From Zygnema circumcarinatum (Eukaryota; Streptophyta; Zygnematophyceae; Zygnematales; Zygnemataceae), in contig CM074814.1 in NCBI GenBank assembly GCA_037447605.1, positions 139,781 to 183,588 of the forward strand: a stretch of 43,808 nt of DNA, written 5' to 3'. Every line of letters begins with the position of its first letter. The stretch's first letter is position 1. The notes below the pieces were generated by a model. It ran no database searches and had not been told where the DNA came from. It saw only the letters and a program-made list of their open reading frames with translations. The translations under genes and the position numbers were made by a program. Below are positions 26,082-34,384 of the stretch, piece by piece.

Positions 26082-27086
26082 ATCTGGAAGTAGTGAGGCA
26101 GGCAGGTGGTTATGGCAAAAATTGTGACTAAAAAGGTCAGAGAATCGTTTAGTCATGACCAGTATAGGTTAGTTTTTTCTTCTGCTAGTCGTTCATTGTA
26201 GCTACACCTAGTTATAACTAAATACCCCAGTTTAGTTTAGTCATGGGTCGTTTAGGGCCATTGCGGGGATTGAGATACTGAAAAAAGAAACCGAAGATTT
26301 CCAATCGGGCGCTCGTCACGTGGCTGCTGACGGGGATCCTTCTCCAATGACAGAGTGCCAGCTGGCGCACAGCCGCGACCGACAGTGACAGCCGGTCAAA
26401 GTCGCAGAGCTTACAGTCAATAGGGCGGGAGCCGTGAGTCACGTGACGAGCAATGATTGGATGAGCAATGCTGGAACTCGCTTTTTTTTCCCAGTTCAAA
26501 AAGAAAAGTGGGCCATCCGACGTGGCCCGGTTTTCGATTCCGATTGGCGAGGCCCCCGCCGGGAAAACGACCAAAGTTCTCAACATCTGACGGCTCACTT
26601 GAGGCGATTTTACGTGCGAAGCCATCGACCGTCCGATTAAAAGTAGCTTTAAAAACTTTTTTTACAAAAGTTAACTTTAGGGAAGTGATATTTCCACCCC
26701 TTTTTTGGATCCAAACACCCCTTCCCGGCCGGGCAGATTTCAAAAAGGATTAAAAACGGAAAATGCTTTTTTCACACCTTTTTGGAATCGATACCACCCT
26801 CCATCGGCAGATTTTATTTCTGCGCAACAAGGAAAATGATAACCCGTCACCCCATTTGAATATCCCGCCTACCTAATTTTTTTTTCACGCGTGCGGTCAA
26901 TCGCAGCCGTCGATTCCCTCGCAGATCGCAACACGGCAGATCACTATTTGCTCTGCAGCCGGGCTCGGTCACAGCGCATGGCACGTGCCCACGTATCCCG
27001 CCAAAGTCCTCTAAAACGTTTGTCCGTACAAATGTCGTACGGTCGCAACTTGAGGCACCCAAAATTTCGTACATTGAGATCTTAGA

Positions 27087-27105
27087 CCAATCAAAATTTT
27101 CCACG
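27087..27105 (+). promoter_or_regulatory. ERSE-I, copy 5 (inside the inverted-repeat element)
   Basis: CCAAT at 27087-27091, nine bases, CCACG at 27101-27105 (then TC). It is the left half of a 52-bp inverted pair at the centre of the mobile element. Confidence 0.65.
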
Positions 27106-27119
27106 TCAAAAATGTAACA

Positions 27120-27138
27120 CGTGGCAGATGTTTATTGG
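27120..27138 (-). promoter_or_regulatory. ERSE-I, copy 6 (inside the inverted-repeat element)
   Basis: On the plus strand CGTGG at 27120-27124, nine bases, ATTGG at 27134-27138. The core is a full CACGTG at 27118-27123. It is the right half of the inverted pair. Confidence 0.65.
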
Positions 27139-27827
27139 CTGGGAGGTTACAATGACGAGATCTCGGGCCGAAGGACGCGCGCACTCGCACGTGCGATTTG
27201 GCTTTGACGGGACTCGTGGGCGCTTTCCATTCGCTAAGATCGAGCCCGGCTGCAGATCGAACGGTGATCTGCAGTGGTGTGATCTGCGAGGGAATCGACA
27301 GCTGCGATTGACACACACGTGTGCAGGACGGACACCCGCGAACGATCTCGTGGCGGACGGATCTTCCGCTCCGAGCGGATTCGGGCAGGCAGATATTTCT
27401 TTCCCTCAAAAAAAAAATTCAGGGAGGCGGGATACAGTATTCAAAATGCGGTGACGGGGTATCATTTTCCTTGGTTAGCAAAAATAAAATCAGCCGACGG
27501 AAGAAGGTGGGTATCGATTCCAGAAAGGTGTGAAAAAAGCATTTTCCGTTTTTAATCCCTTTTGAAATCTGCCCGGCCGGGAAGGGGTGTTTGGATCCAA
27601 AAAAGGGGTGGAAATATCACTACCCTAACTTTATAAAGGATGATATTACGTTAGCACGTGAACATCTTATCTTTCTCGAATAAGTCAAAAACCTTACACG
27701 TGTCTCACGCCTACGGATTGGTCAATCCCTTTCACTTTTTTTTTCCTTCGGCTGCTTTGTTTTTTTCCGTGCTACTGCGGCCCAAATATCGGAAAACAAA
27801 AACAAAGCAAATGTGCTGGCACCGTTC

Positions 27828-27838
27828 ATTGGTCCACG
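27828..27838 (+). promoter_or_regulatory. ERSE-II / P-UPRE-like element
   Basis: ATTGG-T-CCACG is an exact ERSE-II (ATTGG-N-CCACG). The 12 bases ATTGGTCCACGT also match the first 12 bases of the plant P-UPRE described for ER-chaperone genes, as I recall it. It lies about 530 bp upstream of the 70-residue gene start. Confidence 0.65.
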
Positions 27839-28358
27839 TGGCCCAGCATCTTCTCGTTCCGCGGACAGGAAACCGTTGTGAGACCGACATTGATCTTCTA
27901 AAAAGCGTGCGATTCCACTTTCGAGAAAGGTCCAGCGATTCCCGGGAGTTGAACCTTCTTTGAAAGCCGAATGGACGGCTGCGATTTTTAAATCGACGGC
28001 TAGAAGTCGTCCGAGTCGACACCGGTCAAAAAGACGTGGTCCCAAAAATGTCCGTTTCACTGCTTTTGAGAGGAAGGGCCTTTGACGGGCAGGTCTGGGG
28101 GAGGGAGAGAGGGAGAGAGACAGAAAAGGACATAGGTAGAGAGAGAGGGAGCGAGAGAAGTGCGGTAGCAGCGAGTATCAGTTTCTGTACTACTCGTGGG
28201 AAAAAGGGAGTAGGGAAGGGAGAGAGTGAGAGGAGGGAAAGAGAGAGAGCGAAATAGCATTGAGCACCAGTCTCTGTACCACTCGGGGGAAAGAGAGAGG
28301 GAGAGAGGAAGTTTACAGGGTGAGAAAGGGGCAGGGAGAGGAAAGAGAGGGAGTGGAG

Positions 28359-29314
28359 ATGTTTCCAATCATTTTGGCTTGCGTAGCGTCGGTGGCGGCA
28401 GTGAGCGGGACGGTATCCGCGACGCTGACACCGAAAGTCATGAAGGTACCTGTCACTCTCTCTCCCCTACTTTTCCTCCTCTCTCTCCCCCCTCCCTCCC
28501 TCCCTCATTCTCAACTCCTCTCGACTCAGTTTTACGATTTCAGTCACTCAGTTTCTCGCATGTGTCGACTTTTTTTCCTGTCTTCACTCCCGTTGGCCTC
28601 TTTCTTTTCGAATTCCCTCTCCTTTTCCCGCTCTGCTTCCTCCTCTGCCCTCTTTTTCCTCCTCCCCCTCCTTTTTCCTCTGGATGTCGGAATTCTCATT
28701 TCGTCCCCCTTCCCTGTCCCTTACTTTCTCCGTACCCCTCTCTTATTACCCTGTCCTTCCTCTTCCTCTCCCTCTCCCTCCTCCCCCTCCCCCTCTCCTT
28801 CTCCCTCTGCCTCCACCTCCCCTTTCCCTTCCACTCTTCCTCTCCCACCCCCCTCCCTCTCCTTTCTCCCTCTCCTTTTTCCGTTTCTACACCATCCCCC
28901 TCCCCCACTTCCCCCTTCTCCCTCTTCCCCCTCCCCCTCTTTCCTTTCCCCCTCTTTCCTCTCCCCTCCCCCTCCTTCATCCTCTCCCCCCACCCCTCCC
29001 CGTCTTCCTGTCTCCCACTTTCCCTCCCTTTCCCGTTCCTCCTTTCCTTCCCTCCCCTGCCCCCTTTCCCTTCCACCCTCTCCCGCTCCCTCTCCCTCCC
29101 TCTACCTGTCCTGCTTCCCTCTCCCCCTTCCTCTTCCCCCCTTCCTTTCCTTCTTTTCGTGCTAATATCACTTCCTTCTTTACCGCAGGACGAACTGAAG
29201 CTCCGCAGGGATCGGAAGTTGAAGTCTGACTCTGCAAAGTCCTCCACGGAGGAAGGCGGAAACTCTGACATTTTAGTTCACCCCCAAGAAAACGATCGTC
29301 TGTGCTGCGTCTAA
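28359..29314 (+). CDS. 70-residue hydrophobic-N-terminus protein, unrecognised
   Basis: Two exons, 28359-28445 and 29189-29314, separated by a 743-bp intron made almost entirely of CT-rich sequence (donor GTACCT, acceptor TTTACCGCAG). The N terminus MFPIILACVASVAAVSGTVS is a hydrophobic segment, fitting a signal peptide or membrane anchor. The rest is strongly charged (DELKLRRDRKLKSDSAKSS) and ends NDRLCCV, whose Cys pair could be lipid-modified. I do not recognise the family. Support for a real gene is clean splice sites, the stop soon after the coding stretch and a TGTAAA motif 95 bp downstream. Long ORFs across the intron are low-complexity artefacts. An ERSE-II/P-UPRE-like site and the ERSE-bearing mobile element lie upstream, so an ER-stress link is possible but unproven. 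Confidence 0.65.
28446..29188. repeat. CT-rich intron
   Basis: About 740 bp of CCCTCTCC-type pyrimidine-rich sequence with no clean tandem unit. It is the sole intron of the 70-residue gene. Confidence 0.85.
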
Positions 29315-30447
29315 GGAACCAGCATGCACCGTTCCTTCCATGCGCTCTGAAGCAGAAAGCAACAGAAGGAGAATAGAGGTTTCTGTATGTTGGTAAACCA
29401 TCATGTTTTTTGTAAATTTAGTATAATCTAGACTCTTTCGGAGGATGTACATATCTCCTGTTGGGTTTCATGTATATATTTTGTTAATAGAGGAAGTGTA
29501 GGGCGTTCTTTCCTCGGCACCTATCTCCGCTGGCTACTTATATTGCTTATATTGCTTATATTGCTTATGTCGCAGGCGACATAACTATAGCAGTCACAGA
29601 TAGTCTCGACTCCTGTTATATACGTCACCGGCTACATATGCCTTAGGTAATATACCGCGTTACTATCTTTACTAGTTACATGCCGTCACGTGCTACTCCC
29701 ATCAGATGCTCTTGATGGGCCTTGTGGCTTGTAATACTATTTTTCCTTGTTCTTTTATATGTACTGAGGAGTATGTGAATGGGATGGAGGCTGCCATTGT
29801 GGATTTGGGTGATCAATGCATGCTCGATGCACTAAAAACCCTGAAAACCCTAAAAGCCTTACATTCCTTCCTTGTTGGCCAAACGGACGCCATTTTGAGG
29901 GTCTTCCGATGGCATGGGCCAATTGAGGTTTCCCCTGTAAGCACTCTGCTAACGGGGAGAGCTGTGTACCCCTCAATGGATCCTCGCGCAATGGATTGGA
30001 ACTATTATATCATAGTATATAATGTGACGAATTGCAGAAGAAAAAACAATGAATTGGCATTATTAAATGACATGTCAGCATCATACTCGTATCCCCTACT
30101 TGGTAAAAATGCAGAAGTTCAGTTTTGTTCCGGTACACATGTTTCTGTCCCCTAATTCCAAAGCTCATTCGCATCTGGTTGATGCCATTCACATGTACAG
30201 TAACACCCATTAATATATTCCACGAACCTCTATCTGAAAGCGGCGATTAAATGACATAGGAAGCGAATGAGATCACCAAAAATGCAGTCCTACATCGGTA
30301 ACGGAAACTACAGTTAGCACTCTTATGCATGAATCATAAGCCGACCAGTATGAACAGAACGGGTGCATGCAACTTCTAAACTGGAAGCTCCTAATCTCCT
30401 CCTTATTTCTACCTTGTGCTCCCCTCTCTCCCTCTCCTCTCCCTCCT
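29315..30447. other. Convergent intergenic region between the 70-residue gene and the RRM-like gene
   Basis: Contains the probable poly(A) region of the upstream gene, a short TTATATTGC triplication (29538-29568) and a perfect 9-bp-arm palindrome (29565-29584). There is also a 149-codon ORF (29706-30155) with no recognisable features. Confidence 0.5.
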
Positions 30448-33400
30448 CTACTGCAGCAACCGCAATTCTATCGGACGGTTAAGTAAAAATTCGCGATGGA
30501 GTTCCCGGTATGCTCGATAGCAGTCATTTTCTGATCGAAATTTGATAACGGTTCGGCGCTCGACCACATCAACGAGGGGTCGCTTCTCACCCGCCAATCG
30601 CATGCGGAGGGGAGTTCGGATGCCTTCATGAAGCCTGCGAAGCCAGTATCCGTGACCATCAAACGTAGAAAAAAGGAAAAGAAATATAAAAATGAAATAA
30701 AACAAACAAAAACGGAAAAGGTTTGAGAGCTTCTGTCAATAGCTTCCCCTTCCTCCCTCTCGTTTTTCCAGCCTCCCTCTCATTCTCGTCCCCTTCTCTC
30801 ACACACTCCTCACTACTCCCAACTTATCGCCAATCAGCCTCTACCTCATCCTCTCCTATTTTCTCAGTTCTGCAGGTATTTTCGTTCTCTCTTTGTGCCT
30901 CTCCCGCTCCTATCCCCTCCAGACTCCTCCCTCCCTCCTGCGCCATTCCTCTCAACCTCTCTGGCCGGTGCTTATCAACTCTCTCGCTCTCCTCTCCCTC
31001 TACGCTCTGCTCGACATTGCACTCCCACTTCCGTCCTCCCTACTCTCTCCCTCTACGCTCTGCTCGACATTGCACTCCCACTTCCGTCCTCCCTACTCGT
31101 TGCTACCCCTTAACTACCAAAGGACAGGTTATGAGTATAGGCTGCAGAGGTCCCTACTAGGAAGTTACCTCTGTTTTAGTACAGTTACAGAATTTCCACA
31201 ATTTGTACTCCTCTCAAACTATTATAAATCTTTTATGGGGTCCTTCAAAACTTACACGTGCAGATGTCTGATGGCATTTGGGGCAATGCTATAATTTTCA
31301 AAGAAACGTTCAATTACATCCGTAGTAGCTTCCTCGGGACCTCCCAACATTATCAGCTGCATGCCCCGAAAAACCCACACGAGAATAATACACTTAGAGA
31401 ATAACATACTTCAAACAACGAGAATAAACTGACACTCTTCTACTCCTCCGTTCCACAATGAACTAAAAATGTGAATGTTGATACATTAGTCTCTACAAAA
31501 ACGTCATGGGTAAAAAAGTTTCTTACTAAAAATTACGAAATACAGCCAAATGCAGTCAAGTCAAGGCAAGTCAAGCGAGGAGGGACACGCAAAAAAAAAA
31601 GATGAGCATCAGAAAACGATTGCTTCCAAGATTTCAAAGAGGAGAAAGACGCGACATAGCGAGTTTCTTTTCCACTCCACTTACGGTAAGGGCGTCTCAG
31701 TTGATGAGGCAAAATAGCAAAGAAAGTTCACGGGTTTGTTAGGGTTTTTACCGATCTGCCTCGAAATCCTGCTGCCATTCGATTTGGGTGCTTCGGATCA
31801 TTTTCTGCCATCAGGTCCTCCGCAGGCGTCTGAGAAGCAACAGTCGATTAGAAAGCGCCACGTGTCCATGTAAGGCACCATATCAACCAGCTTCTAAATA
31901 TATGTTTAGCGGAGGAAGGCAGCTTTCAAATCAAACTAAACAAAACGTTTGCATTTGTAAAAAAGTCATATGGAAGGAGAGAGAGATGGAGAACGGTGCT
32001 AGGAGCCACAAAAACTGCGTTAGCTTTGACATGAATGCTCAAACACTCCAAACTCTAGGAGTCATAAGCTTTAAGAAACCGCCAGAAAAAGGAGGATTGA
32101 AAGGTTGCATAGGCGCAAAACTAGTTGAGTCTCTCTCCCTCTCTCTCTCTCTCTCTCGCCATCTGCCTCCTCTCCTTCTTTCTCCCACAGCCGCTCCACT
32201 CTCTCCACCTCTCTCTCACTCTGCCAGACCTTCAACCCCTCTCCTCTCTCTTCCTCTCTTTGCTTACAAGTTCGAGATGTGGCTGACGCGAACCCAACTT
32301 TTTGCGTGAGCCGACCAATTCCATGACTCGGGCATAAACCTCATCGGATGGAAACACAATTCGCCTGCAACATTCACAGGGAGTCTGAATCTGAGCCACT
32401 CGTCGTAATTTTTCAAAGCAGCGAAACACCAAAAATGCGTACAATAACATCGCAATCCATGCCCCTCTCCTTGATGTCTTCTGTGCTCCCTCTGCTAGTT
32501 TTCCTTCTTTACTTATTACTCATTCATTTCTTCACCTAATGTCAGATTTTCGACGGTTTCCAGGATTTCAAAAGTTGCATCTCACAAGTTTGAGCGACTG
32601 ACAAATAGGAAACTGAGCAATTTGCTGAATTCTCCCGAGAAAAAGGAAAAAATAAAAAAAACAGAAGACTTCAAGGTCAAGTGCCCTTCCATCTCACCAG
32701 TGTTGAAACCGCAGGCGTTCGTCGATCACAGACGTGATGTGCTCCGCCTTCAGACCGCAGCCTTCAAAGTAATCCACCACTTCCCACTTCAGAGCGAGCT
32801 TCGGCGTGTTGGAAAACTTCGCCACCTTTTTGCCCACATATTCTGCACCGGAGTGCAAAACCGCCAAAAATGAGAGAGCGAGAAAGAGAGAGTGTGTGCT
32901 CGTGTCCACTGTGTGCATGCGCGTGTGGATGGGAAGAGCGAGAGAGAGAGAGAGAAAGAGAGAAGTGTAAGATTGAATCCCTGATACAACGCATTCTAAA
33001 GCATCTGAGCATTTATCTTGATGCCCAAGCCTCCAACTGGGGAGTTAAAACTTGAGAACCAGTCAATCAGTTTTCGGAGAGAATTAGATTGCAGAATTTG
33101 CTTATTTTCCCACTCTCCTTCTTGATTCTCCACGCTTCAACCCTCTCCTCTTTCCTCCCTCCCCTCTCCCTCCCTTCCCTCTCCCTCCCTCCTCTCTCCC
33201 TCCCTTCCCTCTCCCTCCCTCCCCTCTGCCTCCCTCCCTCCCTCTCCTGCCACGCACCAGCTGGCAGCCCCCTTCCCTCCTGCGCGCTGCTGCTGGTCGC
33301 TGTGCTGGACAAGGAACGGAGCGCCATCGGCTGCCAAAACGGAGGAACCATGGGGGGAGCTGCAGGCGGGGAATGAACGCTCCCATGGAGACTGGAGGGT

Positions 33401-33480
33401 ACCACGGAGCCCCGCGCAGCCATGGCCCCTCGCACTGCGACTGCCGCGCGCCTGAGGAGGCGCCCGCCATGGCGCTGCAT
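30448..33480 (-). CDS. Mitochondrial-type protein with two RRM-like halves
   Basis: Six exons: 33480-33258, 32842-32698, 32364-32268, 31829-31752, 31356-31256, 30634-30448, giving 276 residues with consistent phases and good splice sites. The N terminus is an Arg-rich presequence (MQRHGGRLLRRAAVAVRG) followed by a low-complexity Ser/Ala stretch to about residue 74. Residues about 75-150 (YVGKKVAKF...VVDYFEGCGL...RIVFPSDEVYARVMEL) and about 182-276 (LIMLGGPEEATTDVIERFF...RTVIKFRSENDCYRAYREL) each have the strand-helix-strand spacing of an RNA-recognition fold. The aromatic RNP residues are weak, so this is a fold guess. A 26-residue linker (one exon) joins them. The gene shares a divergent promoter with the plastid carrier gene. 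I do not recognise a named family; organelle RNA binding is inference. Confidence 0.7.
30992..31097. repeat. 53-bp perfect tandem duplication in an intron
   Basis: Two identical copies, 30992-31044 and 31045-31097, of a CT-rich unit that includes CTCTGCTCGACATTGCACTC. They lie in the last intron of the RRM-like gene. Identity suggests a recent duplication or an assembly duplication. Confidence 0.9.
33125..33250. repeat. CT-rich simple repeat in intron 1 of the RRM-like gene
   Basis: CCCTCTCCCTCC-type units on the plus strand. This is the opposite strand orientation to most intronic tracts here, because the gene is on the minus strand. Confidence 0.85.
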
Positions 33481-33517
33481 GGCTGCTGTACCCTGGAGAG
33501 GGAGAGAGAGAGAGACG

Positions 33518-33562
<45 letters not shown>

Positions 33563-33851
33563 GGGGGAGAGAGATGAGAGAGATGAGAGAGGTGGGAGTG
33601 ACTGTGGGAAGGAGCAACCCTAAACCTCAATGGAAGGGTTCAGGATGGATGGCTCACCATGGCATGTACGGCATGCCATAAATACATGCATGCCATGGTC
33701 TGTTCCGTACAGAACATGCCATGCGGCCATGCCGTCCGTACATACTTGATGGTACTGTACGAAAGCTTCTCGTACGGAAGTAGGCTGAAAATCAATCTGG
33801 CGTGCCACGCTGGCAGGTCTATAATGCCACGTGGCACTTCAATACATTTTT

Positions 33852-33996
33852 GGAAATGCTATTTTCACATCTTTTTTGTAAAGATACACACCTTTTCTCG
33901 CCGCTCAGATTTTAGTTCAGGGTTCTTACGTTTTTGAGGGATTTTTTTTTTTTAGTTGTGTATCTTTACAAAAAAGGTGTGTAAGTTGTAATTCCC
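33852..33996. mobile_element. Short inverted-repeat (MITE-like) element A
   Basis: The left arm (33852-33891, GGAAATGCTATTTTCACA...) and right arm (33957-33996) are imperfect inverted copies sharing TTTGTAAAGATACACA. The core also matches the subterminal part of the 26680-27625 element and element B. No clear target duplication was found. Confidence 0.6.
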
Positions 33997-34076
33997 AATT
34001 CTTTTCCCTTTTTTTTTTTTTAAAGCCGTCAGGGTTTTTCCCCCCTCGGCGAACAATAGTGGAGTCCACCATCAAA

Positions 34077-34130
34077 CCAATAGAAGCTTGGCACGTGTAT
34101 AAATTTGTACACGTGGCATGTTGTAATTGG
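34077..34130. promoter_or_regulatory. Symmetric CCAAT/G-box module with one exact ERSE-I
   Basis: CCAAT 34077-34081, eight bases, GGCACGTG 34090-34097, twelve bases, CACGTGGC 34110-34117, eight bases, ATTGG 34126-34130. The right half (34112-34130) is an exact ERSE-I on the minus strand. The left half has GCACG in place of CCACG. It lies 255 bp upstream of the carrier start. Confidence 0.7.
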
Positions 34131-34347
34131 CAGCTGTAGGACCCACTCTGTTTGGAAGACGCGGACGCTTTTTTGCTTTCATTGCAGTACTGAATGTAGC
34201 CTTCATCATTTGATGGCATCTGCATCGTGAGATCAATGCCACATTCTCATATCTTCATCAGACTTTTTCTTAAGGAACACGACTCTTGAATCGAAGCAGG
34301 CATTCTGCGTTAGGATATTCTTCCTAGATCAATAAAAGCAGTAGAAA

Positions 34348-34371
34348 ATGCGTGCAGGAGATATCTGTTAG
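34348..34371 (+). other. Upstream ORF in the carrier leader
   Basis: ATG followed by seven sense codons in total and TAG, out of frame and 14 bp before the carrier ATG at 34385. If it is in the transcript it could reduce or regulate translation of the carrier. Confidence 0.4.
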
Positions 34372-34384
34372 GGAAACAGAGAAA

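Larger units (their letters stand above)
26680..27625. mobile_element. Non-autonomous terminal-inverted-repeat element with 8-bp target duplication
   Basis: The ends 26680-26890 and 27410-27625 are inverted copies of each other (about 210 bp, roughly 90 percent alike by eye, starting GGGAAGTGATATTTCC and its complement). More imperfect inverted similarity continues inward around 26896-27010 versus 27185-27316. The element is flanked by the exact 8-bp duplication TAACTTTA (26672-26679 and 27626-27633). No transposase ORF is present. The long inverted repeats and 8-bp duplication fit a Mutator-like or hAT-like non-autonomous element; I cannot choose between them. An inverted pair of ERSE-I motifs sits at its axis. 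Confidence 0.88.
25613..28358. other. Divergent intergenic region between the ATP10-like gene and the 70-residue gene
   Basis: Holds GA-rich sequence (25725-25830) and telomere-like repeats (26036-26081). It also has CCAAT/ACGT-rich sequence with degenerate ERSE-like motifs (26301-26322, 26440-26460). The 946-bp inverted-repeat element (26680-27625) follows, then ERSE-II/P-UPRE at 27828 and a GA-rich leader (28090-28350). I see no further gene. Confidence 0.6.
33481..34384. promoter_or_regulatory. Divergent promoter region of the RRM-like and plastid carrier genes
   Basis: A 904-bp gap between two start codons on opposite strands. It holds a GA leader repeat (33495-33563), a cluster of CGTAC/GTACGG and CATGCC motifs (33650-33790) and the inverted-repeat element at 33852-33996. 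It also holds a symmetric CCAAT/G-box module at 34077-34130. A TATAAA lies at 34098-34103, between the two G-boxes. Confidence 0.65.

Noticed and set aside
28226-29314. 362-codon plus-strand ORF
   Set aside because: It is the CT-rich intron of the 70-residue gene read through in frame with exon 2; the composition is Pro/Ser/Leu only.
33067-33630. 187-codon minus-strand ORF
   Set aside because: Only the part from 33480 to 33258 is a real exon; the rest is GA/CT repeat in leader and intron.
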